The translations under genes were made by a program, and so were the position numbers. A model generated the notes under the pieces. The model did not search any database. It saw only the letters and a list, made by a program, of their open reading frames with translations, and was not told the origin of the DNA. Below are positions 1-10,706 of a stretch of DNA of 64,000 nt, in pieces. Origin of the DNA: Ophioderma brevispina (lineage: Eukaryota > Echinodermata > Ophiuroidea > Amphilepidida > Ophiodermatidae); contig JAMKCH010014282.1 of the NCBI GenBank assembly GCA_023653785.1, forward strand, positions 1 to 64,000. The letters run 5' to 3'. Every line of letters starts with the position of its first letter. Positions within the stretch are counted from its first letter, which is position 1.

Positions 1-235
1 TCAAGCCTGACAGCCCCCCCCCCCCGTCCGTCCGCTGCGCCGCCCAGGACGGGGCTTACGGTGTTCGCTCGCTCTCATCGTCTCCGCCCGTGGAGTAACC
101 GGTGGAAGAGCACTACCAAAATGATCCGAAGTCAGTGTTTCTAGCTCATCGGCCCCGATGCGTGCGCAGTCATGGGTCGTCGAACTTTCCATTGGGTAAC
201 TTCTTGGTGTCCTACAGATTCGCGGAAATTATGGA
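1..235 (-). CDS. Possible last exon (Ser/Thr-rich cytoplasmic tail) of the adhesion GPCR
   Basis: An open frame on the minus strand enters after a possible AG acceptor near 205 and stops with TGA at bases 1-3. The peptide is hydrophilic, rich in Ser, Thr, Glu and Arg, and has no membrane segment, as expected for a receptor tail. It is clearly more GC-rich than the surrounding intron-like DNA. It lies downstream of the TM6-TM7 exon on the same strand. The acceptor has a poor pyrimidine tract and the intervening tail exon was not found, so the link to the receptor is an inference. The C-run near base 10 makes the frame at the very end unreliable. Confidence 0.28.
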
Positions 236-2048
236 ACCAAATACAATTCTTGGAAAATAAAGCAAAGCAAGAAATAAAGTAACACAACCAAAAATAAATA
301 ATATTAATTATAAACGAGTCAGTGAATGCAATGATTTAGCAAAATCAAAATAAATGCTGTTGAGGGTCCAATATGGGTTTCCATAACAATGGGAAAAAAA
401 CTATGTAGTTTATTTCTAATTAAAACGTGACAGCATTATATTTTAGGTGCAGTCAAAACCGTTTTAACATGTTTTTATGATTTTTGTGCTTACTAAACAT
501 TTTGTAAAAATCATTGTTTCAAAATAACGTTATTTTGATTTCTCTGGAAAGCTTTTATTTCCTTTGTTTTTTACTACATTAAATTGTTAATTATGACTAA
601 AATATAGCCCCATAGTTTCCTTAAAACTGATTTTCATGTCTAAAACTTCATTTCTTCTAGTTAACAAATACCGTGAATCAGAAAATGCAAATTTTTCGGG
701 CCAAAATCACTATGTGAATGTTCATCCGGTGATACAGCAATCATTGTAACATATCCTAGATTGCCCCCTTAAATTTATAACTACTGTAATTTCTACTTAA
801 AATAAAAGCAATTCTCCTTTAAGGTCAAACAGAACTGTGTCAGTGTTTTTTTGATGCTTTTGGTGCTTCACTTAAAAACAGGTTATGTGCATCATAAGTT
901 CAATAAACAATATTTTGAGAAAAAATGGGCCTTAATGCCTGGCTCTGGAAGCTTTATTGTCTTTTTTTAATTATCTTTAATTTGTTATTAAGATGTAAAT
1001 ATAGTCCCAATTACTTAAAAGTTGGTAATTTCCTGAGAAAGCTTGGTTTTGAAGAGGCAAATAGCCTACACATCTCAAAAATATATTTTTTGGCCAAAAT
1101 CATCTTTTTTGGCCAAAAAAGGCCAAAAAAATAAATTGTGTATTTTGGCAACACCTCTTATGAGAAACTATACCATCTGAGCAGTTGATCTGACATGGTT
1201 TCAGCCATGCTTGTAACAAAAATGCCCACATCAATTTTTTTCTGAACACATTTATGATACTTGGCTTGCTGGGCTGTAATCCGAACGGTACGTTGAAGAT
1301 TTGTAAAAAAGCAGCTTTATTAATTCATTCAGTACACACGGATATTTACTCTAAGTAATTACTAACGATTCTTCAGGGTCATCACCTACAGCGTTGTCCC
1401 AAAAAGAACGCCTTACACGAACCACAATAACACGTTAGAACAAAACGTAAGGGTTTTACTTGTACTAAATTACGGTTTTGTGTATTTGTTGCAAAATGGA
1501 TAGGGTCCCGCATCCATAGCGTCAGGATGCACAATACGGAAAGGGCTAGACGTATAACGTGTAGCATGTAGGAGAGGATTAAAAAATCATGTATTGCTTC
1601 TGTATCAAAGTTATTTTGGGGGTTGTCGACAGTATGAAGGTATATTCTATTGAATGGACTTTGCCCTCCAGATCATCCAAACAGCAAAGAATACAATACA
1701 TGCACCTGGTTCACCTAAACATTTTCAGGTATTTCTACAGGTGATTCTTTTATATTCTCGCATGCGTGGGGAAGCAGGTCGGGCCAAGTGTAACCTATTG
1801 ACCTCCCGGAATCGCCCTATTATTTCACGCCTTGAGTTTTGAGGTCCTATACATTACCTCCGGCGTTTGTTGAAGACACAGTACATGAGAAATATGAAGA
1901 CACCCTAAAGACAAAATAAACATTGGACAAAAATTATATGGATGAGCATCGTGATATATTATTAAAATAATATTACGAGAAGTCTACGAGACAAGTATTC
2001 CGTCTTTTAACAGAATTTTAGTATGTCTATTTTTTAAAGGTGACGTAC
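236..2048. other. No gene recognised; probable intron of the adhesion GPCR
   Basis: This stretch is AT-rich with scattered stops in all frames. I looked on the minus strand for an exon continuing TM7 in phase 0 and did not find a convincing one. A short motif of the type TTTTGGCCAAAA recurs around 1085-1130. Confidence 0.5.
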
Positions 2049-2177
2049 CTGTAGCGAGTGGAAAATAGAGGAAAGGTAAAGAAACACGACTGGTTTGTGT
2101 GCGCTGACAGAAATGATTCCAAACAGCAGGTGATCCCAGAGTGGAAGAAGAAAGAAGCACAGCGTTCAAGCCCAGCT
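2049..2177 (-). CDS. Adhesion GPCR exon: TM6 and start of TM7
   Basis: This exon runs from the acceptor CCATTCAG at 2178 to the donor GTACGT at 2048. It reads CFFLLPL, then after a short damaged stretch LFGIISVSAHKPVVFLYLS and finally SIFHSLQ. This matches the TM6 to TM7 segment of secretin/adhesion receptors, where the family norm is LLPLLGITWLFG followed by a short loop and IFNSLQG. Around 2130-2145 the bases encoding LGITW lack three single bases relative to the family pattern; the net effect is in frame but scrambles four residues. Near the 5' end an in-frame TGA appears because one base seems to be missing. Either the locus is decaying or the assembly has indel errors here. Confidence 0.82.
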
Positions 2178-2331
2178 CTGAATGGAAACCAGTAGCGTCA
2201 CAGTTGTGCGACCCCACTCAAATTGTTTCTTTTATTTATTTATTTTATTTATTCATCTTTTTCAAAACAATATGTAATTTTTATCAGATTCATTTTATAA
2301 TTTGAAAAAAAAAAAAAGACAAATTTCTTAC

Positions 2332-2421
2332 TTGATATGATTCAAATCCCCGTCCGATTTCGATCGATTTTGCTGATACGACACAGAATGCGAAGAACCA
2401 TAATAAGGATCACGAAGTTCA
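2332..2421 (-). CDS. Adhesion GPCR exon: second half of TM5 and intracellular loop 3
   Basis: The exon follows the acceptor TTTCACAG and ends at the donor GTAAGAA. It encodes NFVILIMVLRILCRI followed by the basic loop SKIDRNRTG. This is the usual cytoplasmic end of TM5 and start of loop 3 in adhesion GPCRs. A run of four G near 2347 shifts the frame into TGA; with three G the exon reads on as TGFESYQ and ends in phase 0. The exon starts with two bases completing a Val codon (AVNFV), so it needs one base from the preceding exon. Confidence 0.82.
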
Positions 2422-3265
2422 CTGTGAAAGAATATAACGCCTCCATGGTCAATGTCTTCTAAATGGGATTACAGAATATTATCAGAATATACGCAACAAA
2501 CTAAGTGTCGGATGGAGTTGACTTTTAGGGTTATGTAAACTATGGTGATCAGCAACTAACGTATTTATGATTTAGCTAAGTTTGAAGAAATGATTTTCGT
2601 AATGATTTGAACAAGGCAACTATTTATTATGCTATCCCCTAAGTTAGGGCGAAATTGGCTTTTTTTGTTATCACTCAGAACGCTCTTGGGCGAAATTTTT
2701 ATTCCCCTAATCGTATCCCTTGTATGCTGTTATCCGGTTGGATATTTACAAAGGATAGAATATTAATTTTGCAAATGAAGGATATTCACGAGAAGAACAA
2801 AAGGATCTGAATACTAATTAACTAAGAAAAAACTTCATATAACCAAATGAATAACATTCACCCTATTCCACTGGTAGAGTTAGTGTTATTGATGATGATG
2901 ATTATTATTAATAATACAATTGTAGTTATATTATCTATCAGTAAAAGTTACAAAGAATTTTTCAAAATTGTATTTTGTTTTCTACCGAAATGTGTACAAA
3001 TACAGGGTGCTACCGGAATTTGTTGTAAAATTACTAGGGTGCAAGGGGAAATAGAGAAACATCCTGATATTAATTATCTCACACACAAAACATAATTATG
3101 ACGACATAAGAGAGAAACTGTTTATTATTTAGCTGAAGTGAATTTGCTCCTTGACAGTATTACAAAAACATCAAAAGCCAGTCCTGTATATGACATCTCT
3201 TGAATAATCAATATGCTAATATCAATATGGGTTAGCAACACATGACCATGATCATGTAACTCTAC

Positions 3266-3333
3266 CGCAATTATAACCAAGGCAGGTGCAACGAACGCCC
3301 ACACCATCCCATAGGCCCGTCGATAACAAACAT
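3266..3333 (-). CDS. Adhesion GPCR exon: end of extracellular loop 2 and first half of TM5
   Basis: The reading frame gives DVCYRRAYGMVWAFVAPA and then LVIIAV. The Cys before a short loop and the VWAFVAP motif correspond to the conserved Cys-Trp of extracellular loop 2 and the IWAFIGP motif of TM5 in adhesion receptors. The exon begins AT, completing a codon with the single G that ends the TM4 exon, so the phase fits. The 3' border is GCG|GTAGAG, a weak donor, and one base appears to be missing to join the next exon in frame. The acceptor (TTTTATAAG) is also weak. Confidence 0.75.
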
Positions 3334-3737
3334 CTTATAAAACAAATCAATAGAAATAATAAAACAAACAAAAATATTTTTTTATATTAAAAAACGTTCA
3401 TTATATTCACATAATCTGTTTATGTTGGTGACATTTGTATCGTGGAGTTAACTTTACTTATTTGTCTCTCTATCCTCACAGTGAAATACTTCATGGGTAA
3501 TACAAGAGTGATTATCAAAATGAATCAGGATGTAGAAAGCAATGGTAAGTCATGGATCAGTTTTATTTTCAGAAATATGCATAATTTGTGTGAGTTGGAT
3601 CAACTATCTGAGAGAATTTAGTGTAGAGCTATATGTATTGATGTTTAAGACCCATAAAAACATGAACAAAATTTGAAAAATTGTATTTAATCATAAATAC
3701 TTTTAACAGCGAACTTTTACTTTTGTTCAAAACATAC
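3334..3737. other. Intron between TM4 and TM5 exons
   Basis: No other coding signal on the minus strand. A 63-base open segment with AG/GT borders lies on the opposite strand at 3482-3544 and is treated as chance. Confidence 0.5.
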
Positions 3738-3807
3738 CTGCGTTGTCTCCATAACCATTACCATCTTAGGCCAGCCGTTAGCCCCACGATCAAAATGGGA
3801 GGAGTGC
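3738..3807 (-). CDS. Adhesion GPCR exon: TM4 and extracellular loop 2
   Basis: The exon lies between the acceptor TTTCTTTTCAAG and the donor GTATGTT. It encodes TPPILIVGLTAGL and, in another frame, DGNGYGDNA. Together these match TM4 plus the start of loop 2 in adhesion GPCRs (proline-rich TM4 entry, then Gly-Tyr-Gly). A single extra base between GL and DG near 3764 breaks the frame. The exon ends with one base, G, which joins the AT of the TM5 exon to give Asp. The junction with the TM3 exon is also one base out of register for the TPPIL frame. Confidence 0.75.
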
Positions 3808-4734
3808 CTTGAAAAGAAATCCAATCAGAGAATAAAAATTAAGGGAAGGTAGTCATTTCTCTACGACGAGGGGAGAGGTCCAATTATATAAACAAAATTT
3901 ATGATACAGGTAGCTAATCCTGGCAAGAAAGCTTGCAAGGATTTGCAAATTTGTCGCATGAGGTTGACTTGGAATTCCAACCAAACATCACACTGTATTG
4001 CACACTCGCGATATGCGCATTTTATGTTGGTCCTTGAAGAAGGAGTATGTACTATATTTATTATTTTTATTTGGGCATAATTCGGAACAACGGTTATCAT
4101 ACACCACGTTCATATAAAATACATAGAGGATAAAGAGTAAAACGATAGATATACAAAAAGCATAAAAAAACTCCCAAAATGTCAACCGAGTTAAAAACAA
4201 ATTTTCACGTTGTTGCCATTCTGGAACACCAAACAAAACAAAAACTAGGATTACTTGTCAGTTACAAGAAATATTTCAAATATCAAAGTAAAAATCAAAA
4301 TCGGCAATTTGTTTTATTCAAAATTAGATTATGTTATTACTAATTGCTTAGAGAAGATGTATCTAACACAGAAAGGAGTATGTCAAGCTTTATTTTGACT
4401 CTTTCCGATACATTTATAGCCCCGCTCTAATGTATGTTCTTTTGGTAATTGTGAGTAGAACCTTTTCCGGCTAGTTAGTGGGGCTTTTTGTTTTGTTTTT
4501 GTTTTTTTAAAGAATCGCCCCAAAATCTGCAAACAAAAAATCGCATTTTCTTCCCTCGCCTCGCCGTTTTTTTTTAATTCAAAATCAATCCATTTTTTCA
4601 CCCCAAAAACAGCTTTATCATGGAAAAGGATGTTTTAAAAAAAATCGCAAAACGGTAAATTCGGTCAATCCGGTCCGAGAACATGTTTGGGTGTTTTTCT
4701 TTTTTTTTCGTCTCGCCTTAGTATAATTGCTTAC

Positions 4735-4947
4735 CCCAGCCAAACCAGATATAAGGGATTAAAATCTGTCTTGCCAGCTGGAAAATCCTCGGATATTTGC
4801 AGATACAAGTGAACTCCTTCCACCAGCATCCAGCAGAAGATACCGGTAAAGAAGAAGTGTAAAGAAGTAGTGCATTCATTATGGCCCACAGCGCGACACA
4901 CCGACTGAAAAAAACCGGTAAGGAAGGTTGTCCAAATAAAGTTGTCT
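4735..4947 (-). CDS. Adhesion GPCR exon: TM3
   Basis: This 213-base exon is open throughout. It starts after TGTGCCCATTCAG with one base that completes Ala from the TM1-TM2 exon, then DNFIWTTFLTGFFQSV, a Cys, and the TM3 signature SLHFFFTGIFCWMLVEGV followed by HLYLQI. The motif CWMLVEGVHLYL is a hallmark of TM3 in secretin/adhesion GPCRs. The exon continues through loop 2 (SEDFPAGKTDF) to LYLVWLG at the donor GTAAGC, entering TM4. The Cys in VCRAV is the likely partner of the loop-2 Cys at 3318-3326. No frame defect is seen in this exon. Confidence 0.92.
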
Positions 4948-5671
4948 CTGAATGGGCACAGAAAAATAACACACCCAAAAAAACAGAGATATGGGGCATA
5001 AAGAGGCCAAAGACATCAGGTCTTATTGTAGGCTAACTTTTAAGTTGCCATAACTAACACATAATCAACACGTCTATAAGCTTCTATACTCGTTGGTTTA
5101 AAACCACAGAACCGGTCAACAGAGCAGAAGATGCCCTGGGAACAACTCTGGCGGGTGTATTCCTAATTTGAATGCCATTTCCGTCGTCTGCTGAATTAAT
5201 GATTCCGGAGTCGTTTTATTGGAAAAATCGTTCTGTGTATCCATACGGGCGCTGATTGAGCATGCAAAAAATATCAATTTAAGAAACTTTTCTAATTCCT
5301 CTTTTGTTTTTTTAAATGTATCAGTGTTCTCTTTAAAAGTTGATTAATTCTTTGCATATCATTATGATTAGCAGTTAGCACATTACTTAACTGTATGATT
5401 TTAATTTAATATAAAATATATTCACTGCAATTATCATACAACGTTAACCTCCAGTTAGCAGCGCCGGTTTGTCGAAAGCAGGAGAAGAGTTTTTGAAGCT
5501 AATATCAGAGCTATGACCAGGTTGACGTGAATAACACTCGCTCTGAACGTAATAAGGATCTAATGAAAGTAGGTATTAATGTAGAATAATTTAAATTAGA
5601 TTAATTAAAAAATTCGCGAGTTTCATTTGAGCCTAGGTGGCTTTAAACATGAATTTAATGGTTAACTATAC

Positions 5672-5892
5672 GCCAGCAGAAATAACATGTCTGAAAGTTT
5701 AATGCGAAGTATAAGGACATTTGCGACTGACATTAGTGTTTTGCAAAAGAGATATACACTCGCCCAAACTACAGACTTTCTACCGAGTGAAAAGCTCAGG
5801 ACAATCAATGGGAGTAGAAGGCTTACGATAGAAAGACTGCAGCATATGTAAGTGATCCAATTCCAAGCCCAATTCATCTTTTTGGAAAAAAT
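5672..5892 (-). CDS. Adhesion GPCR exon: TM1 and TM2
   Basis: The exon begins in phase 0 after TTTTCTTCAG, directly continuing the GPS exon. It encodes IFSKKMNWAW, then TM1 (WITYICCSLSIVSLLLPLIV), a loop LGRKSVVWASVYLFCKTLM, and TM2 ending in IKLSDMLFLLA. The ITYI-C-SLSI-SLLL pattern is the classic TM1 of adhesion GPCRs. The donor is GTATAG after two bases of an Ala codon, completed by the next exon. The segment between TM1 and TM2 is about a dozen residues longer than usual for the family. The frame is intact. Confidence 0.92.
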
Positions 5893-6488
5893 CTGAAGAA
5901 AAGAAAACCCCCAAACACCACATTTGTTTATTGTATGTATTGGCAGGAAACCCCGTATTCGGAGAAGACAGACGTGTGGATATAGTCGCGAAGCGCAGCG
6001 GAAAATAAGAATTAATCATTACATTAGCGAGTATATAGCCCGATATCCCAGACAATGTGGGGAACTATGTGAAACTTACAGTCCTTCTCTAGCAATTGCA
6101 AAGTTACCCGCCTTTAAAAGACAAGTTCTTATTTTTTATTGTTGTATCATTGATTTACTTTTGGTTAGTCTCTCAATTTCATTTCTTTCATGTTTCAGAC
6201 CATTGTTCTGCGTGTATCAGAACGAGCTATTGTTCCAACGGTTGTACATTGCTAGACTGTGCCACCCATAATTCGCCGCCCCTCCCTAATTTTCGCTACG
6301 CCCCGTGCACGTCACCGAGTCGGAGAAACAACCAATATAGGCTTCAAAAACTCAATCATGTTGCGTTTTGTGTGACCATTTCCTACAATAAATTATTCAG
6401 GCAATTTTATCTCAGCAGATATGCCGTTTTTGTAACAAAAAGCCCATCGCTTCACGTCAAGATAGGATTTATTAAGCATAGTACATAC

Positions 6489-6608
6489 CTTTACATCCTT
6501 GACTTGCATCAGAATGGCAAAGTTAGTTGTATGATTACAAGAACATTCAACAGTCGTATTCTCAGTCTTGTGGATTCACATCCTTCTGTATCCCACGTCT
6601 TCTCTCCA
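6489..6608 (-). CDS. Adhesion GPCR exon: GPS (autoproteolysis) motif of the GAIN domain
   Basis: The exon starts after TTTTTCAG, completes an Asn codon with the upstream AA, and reads NGEKTWDTEGCES. After a one-base slip near 6565 it reads ENTTVECSCNHTTNFAILM and QVKDVK, ending in phase 0 at GTATGT. The Cys (previous exon), Trp, Gly-Cys, Cys-x-Cys-Asn-His and Phe are the invariant GPS residues. Autoproteolysis in this family occurs at His-x-|-Ser/Thr; here the tripeptide is HTT, so cleavage would fall between the two Thr. The slip lies between the Trp-Gly-Cys part and the Cys-x-Cys part and would abolish the protein if real. Confidence 0.92.
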
Positions 6609-6696
6609 CTGAAAAAGGTTAAATTATGAAGATGAATGGGAAACTTTGCGCGAGGTTCTGAAAAGTAGTTTCTGAGTGAAGTATAAAGCATTTATA

Positions 6697-6922
6697 CTGA
6701 GCGCTTAACAAAAGGAAAAACATTGAGAGTGTGTACAAAATAATGTTTGACCACAAACTTCTGAAGGATTGATAGGTCCCGCTTGAAAGCAACCACCGTC
6801 ACAGTTTCTCTGAGCGCTTAACAAAAGGAACAAACATTGAGAGTGTGTACAAAATATTGTTTGGTCACAAACTTCTCAAGGATTGATAGGTCCCGCTTGA
6901 AAGCAGCCACCGTCACGGTTTC
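6697..6922. repeat. Two-copy tandem repeat, 113-base period
   Basis: Two adjacent copies (6697-6809 and 6810-6922) begin CTGAGCGCTTAACAAAAGGA and end in a GTCAC(A/G)GTTTCTCT sequence. They differ at only a few positions. They lie in the intron just upstream of the GPS exon. Confidence 0.9.
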
Positions 6923-7067
6923 TCTAACATCTGTTTCCCCTTCTCTCTATGTTACCTCAATGATTTCGTTGTTTTCGTCTATTGTTGCATGACTATTGTT
7001 GCTGATAAAATGATACTACTAGATTTTCTTAATTATGATCTGATTACTTGCAAATGTTTACACATAC

Positions 7068-7129
7068 TTTTCAGTTTTCTGGTAGACACAGGTCGGGGTT
7101 TCACCATCGTCTGCCTGATCAACTTCAGC
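7068..7129 (-). CDS. Adhesion GPCR exon: GAIN subdomain B with first GPS cysteine
   Basis: This short exon lies between TATACTCAG and GTATGTG. It enters in phase 0 and reads AEVDQADDGETPTCVYQKTE plus two bases. The PTCVY motif is the first conserved Cys strand of the GPS region (usually CVFW). The two trailing bases AA join the T of the next exon to give Asn, so the phase is exact. Confidence 0.9.
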
Positions 7130-7808
7130 CTGAGTATAAAATTTGAAAAAAAAGTGCGATAATAAGTTAAATTATTTTATTTGTTTGGTTTCAACTTCAT
7201 GGTTTTACCTTAATTTTCAATTTTTCACGTACCCTTCCCAGATTGTCACATCTTGACCTGATGCGGGTGTTTATTGGGTTTCGAGACAGTCACGTCCCTG
7301 GCTTTTTTTCAAGGACAGCACAATACTTCTCTTTCGTCTCAGTTTTACAATAATTATAACCAAAATAGAAGCATTGGGCTGGCATTGGGTCCTTCGTGTC
7401 CGTCCCGAAACTTGATAGGCGCCCGCATCAGACCAGGATGTAATAATTATAGAAAGGTTGTATAGAGCTATTTTCTTTCACATAAGGCAACAAATCTGGC
7501 TAAAACTCCGCATTTGTACGATTTTTGGCTCAAAATTGAAAAGATTCAGGGACATTTCCTGCGGTTACATCGTCATTGTGACGTCAAACAGAACGATGTT
7601 GGTATACTTTGATCTCAATAGAAAGAGGAGACCCGTAGCTATAAGTTGATAACAAATTTGTTACTATTTGGTTGTTAGACATGATTCAGGAAATACGTTT
7701 GATTGGCAGGTGCCTTTTCCCGTCATAAGTTCGGATTTCTTTTTAGAATTATTCTCACTGCGTGAGAAAAAAAGTCCGGGAGAGTAACTGTAGTTGAGAT
7801 GTCCGTAC

Positions 7809-7920
7809 CTGGTCAACCGTTAATGTGAAACTGACTGGCATGGAAATCTTGATTCCATCCCCATACACAGTGATAGCCACGACACCACTTACTGGCGCAC
7901 TCTCATCGGTGTCTCCTGAC
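7809..7920 (-). CDS. Adhesion GPCR exon: GAIN subdomain B beta-strands
   Basis: The borders are CTGCTTTCAG and GTACGG. The exon takes two bases from upstream and ends in phase 0. It encodes SGDTDESAPVSGVVAITVYG and DGIKISMPVSFTLTVDQ. Alternating hydrophobic strands (VVAITVY, VSFTLTV) ahead of the GPS Cys are typical of GAIN subdomain B. The frame is clean and phases agree on both sides. Confidence 0.9.
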
Positions 7921-8325
7921 CTGAAAGCAGCAAAATAAGAGCATGATGTTAAGTAATGTGCCTTTGGCGTGGTCCGGATTTTAGTGACACATTTTTGGTT
8001 GAGTTTTAGTCATGGTCAAGTCAATTGATATGGTGAAACTAAACTCCCTAAGAAACTGCTTTGAATCGGCGTGGCACAAGTTAAGCCGCGAATTTCGGAT
8101 GAAACTCATACTTTAATACTTTAATTATGGCTTATTCTATGATTAATTTACAAGCTACCCCTTTTGAGGTTGAAATATAACAAGTGTCACTGTTTTGGCG
8201 AAATTCTGGAGACCATAATATTTATGTCAAGATTTTAAGTGAAAACAACCGCTGTCACAAGCCATATGTTTGACAATTACTTCCTAGATTTTATAATTCT
8301 TGCCACTGCATTAAACATTACATAC

Positions 8326-8386
8326 CGTCCAGTTATTAACTCTCCATGTTCATAGGTTGTTATGGATACAGAAATCTTCTTGTTAT
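8326..8386 (-). CDS. Adhesion GPCR exon: GAIN domain strand
   Basis: A 61-base exon between GGTTTATTGAAG and GTATGT. It reads DNKKISVSITTYEHGELITG with two trailing bases that complete Arg in the next exon. Length, phase and the ISVSITTY strand fit the GAIN fold. It would be missed by any open-frame length filter; the support is phase agreement with both neighbours. Confidence 0.88.
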
Positions 8387-8440
8387 CTTCAATAAACCAA
8401 AAGATGAAAAGTTAAAATGGTATCAAACTCAATGTTCTGA

Positions 8441-8604
8441 ATTAGTCGCTATAAAAAAAGAGATAAAATATGCAATAAATTATTCAATAGCGAAATGTTC
8501 TTATATAACTAAAAATTATACAATTAGTCGCTATTAAAAAGAGATAAAGTATGCAATAAATTTTTCAATAGCGAAATGTTCTTATATAACTAAAAATTAT
8601 ACAA
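8441..8604. repeat. Two-copy tandem repeat, 82-base period
   Basis: Copies 8441-8522 and 8523-8604 start ATTAGTCGCTAT and end AACTAAAAATTATACA. They are nearly identical, differing by a few A-run and T-run changes. They lie in an intron of the receptor. Confidence 0.9.
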
Positions 8605-9347
8605 TTTCATTAAGAAGTCAAGAAGCCAAAATCCTGACTTTCCATTTTATTACCAACTTGAGAATTCCAATCGTGGAACTCTCAAAATTCTGATGGGAAA
8701 ATGTAAAATTCTCAGAATTTTGACCAATCCTCTGAGAAGTGTCCGAATATTCACTTCAAAATTCGGTTTTCAAGACACACAAAACCCGATTTTAAGTTAT
8801 AATAATATTGATACTTAAAGGTGTGGGTAACTGTCCTAAAAGGAAAGCCGTGTGATATATGAAGACCTTGAAATTAGCATACCTCAAGTTTGGTAAATGC
8901 ATTTTGAAATTAACATTTTTAAAGTTGAAATCAATCAACATGTTGACTGTTGACATAGTCAAATGTAGCCGCATTTGGTAAATAGGCCGCGAACCCAAAA
9001 TGAAAAGGCTAGCGCTGCATTGGACACCGTTGGCGGAAATTTCTTGTAAAAGTGTGGATGGGGAATATGAAATTGCTTAGACGGGATTTCTGAAAAGGTA
9101 GGAATTTCAAATTTTATTAAATTGACATACATTCTTTTAAAGAAGTCAAAATTCTTAGGATTTTGCCAATTCCCATAGAAATGTACGAATTCTCAATTTT
9201 ATTTTTACCAGTTATTAACCCCAACAAAACCCAAAACTTTACACTGCAAGACCTCCAGTCAGATTTTGGTTCCGTAGTAGTACTGGAATAATTCATTTAG
9301 TTAAGTTGTTGCATTATAATTGACCAAAACGAATATAAAATGCCTAC

Positions 9348-9464
9348 CATCAATTCCTAGTTTGTCAAAGTCTTCTTTAGTAATGACAACGCTACTGCTA
9401 CTTGTGGGTGCAACAGTTATATCTTCGAAGCTACTTGCTTTAGAGAATGCCTTGGTCGTGGCAA
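9348..9464 (-). CDS. Adhesion GPCR exon: GAIN domain core
   Basis: The exon lies between TTACGTTCCCAG and GTAGGC. The frame reads ATTKAFSKASSFEDITVAPT then SSSSVVITKEDFDKLGID and one base. It takes one base from the upstream exon (giving Val) and gives one base to the next (giving Asp), matching both neighbours. The pattern of a strand (SVVITKED) followed by a short loop fits GAIN sequences. No frame defect. Confidence 0.9.
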
Positions 9465-9883
9465 CTGGGAACGTAAAAGAGCAAACATGATAGATATTAT
9501 TGATAGCGTGTTAATAATGCATTGTCACTTCCACCACATCTAAATCACCCACCCGCCCCTACATCCAGTAAAACAAACCAAAAATATGGAAAACTTCTTT
9601 CATGATAATATAGCATGTATGACTTTTACTGTAATTGCGTGTAAAAATAAAAATAGCATTTCTTTGAAAAAAGTGCAAATACTCAATTCAAATAACTAAT
9701 TCCTTTTTTGTCAACGCAATGACCTAAGCTGACCAAATTGCAATTTATAATCAATTTCTCACTTCTTTCACTAAAATGTTTAAAATGACCTACAACAGTT
9801 TTGTAAACTGCGATCCACGTTTTACTTATGTTGCCAATCATTAATAACTGGAAATTCATTGATGATAAGGATATTAGGCTTAC

Positions 9884-9986
9884 CAATGTTTGGAGTGACT
9901 ATCGTGGTATCTGTATCAGAACCCTTGGCAAAATCATCGACAAGAGAAGAGCATGCTATAGCAACTTCCGATGCACCTCCAGATTT
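9884..9986 (-). CDS. Adhesion GPCR exon: GAIN subdomain A helix
   Basis: The exon is bounded by TATACCTTCCCAG and GTAAGCC. It encodes KSGGASEVAIACSSLVDDFA and KGSDTDTTIVTPNI, entering in phase 0 and leaving in phase 1. The SGGASEVAIACSSLVDDFA segment is the expected amphipathic helix of GAIN subdomain A (family pattern G-GASEL---LDDFA). Confidence 0.9.
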
Positions 9987-10650
9987 CTGGGAAGGTATAC
10001 ACAGAAATGTCCTAAACATGTAAAATGTGACCTTTTCCACCGGTCACCGCTACAACAGTACAACAGCAACCGCCACAACAAAGATTTCACGAAAAGCGCT
10101 TGCTAATGAAATTACAAAATTGCAATTACATGATGACCAATTGTCAAATATTAATATATGTATTACATTAATATGTTATTCAAAGAATTAAAATGCATTT
10201 TCTGCTAGTCTTCAATATGACCAGAGTAACAACATCTGAGGATTTAATATTTTTTGCCCCAGGATGAGCTTGAACCTTAATAGGGCTGTACCTGTTTAAC
10301 TAAGGGTCGGAACCTAGACAAACTATACCTTTTTTAATCATTATAATGAGACAAATACATTGGTGTACATTTAAACCCAATTTGATTTGATTTCAAATTT
10401 ACACCTATACTAATTTCACACCCTTATTTTACAAGTTTCCCACATTTCCCAGAGGTTGGACCCAAATATTCTGATTCAGCACCCTTCAAACTATAGATAA
10501 ACATCTTCAAACCTTCTTCCCCAAACTTCGAGAATAGGATTCTCATTTATAACCCTACTAAGTAACATGTAATGCAATGAGATGAGGCGCAATTTTTGCA
10601 ATTCATGTCATCAGAGTTTTGGAAAAAAAGAAAGAAAACATATTACATAC

Positions 10651-10706
10651 CTTTTCGTCGTTTTTCCAATAGCTAGAGCGTTCATTGTTGATCATATTGC
10701 TACATA
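10651..10706 (-). CDS. Adhesion GPCR exon: GAIN subdomain A helix start
   Basis: A 56-base exon between ATTTATCAG and GTATGT. It reads CSNMINNERSSYWKNDEK with two leading bases. The Asn-x-x-x-x-x-x-x-W spacing followed by the GGASE exon is typical of GAIN subdomain A. The two leading bases TA join a single G from the next exon upstream to give Val. Confidence 0.85.

Noticed and set aside
3482..3544. 63-base plus-strand open segment with a CTCACAG acceptor and GTAAGT donor
   Set aside because: It lies inside the intron between TM4 and TM5 exons on the opposite strand, has no partner exons and no motif. Kept as chance, though the splice signals are good.
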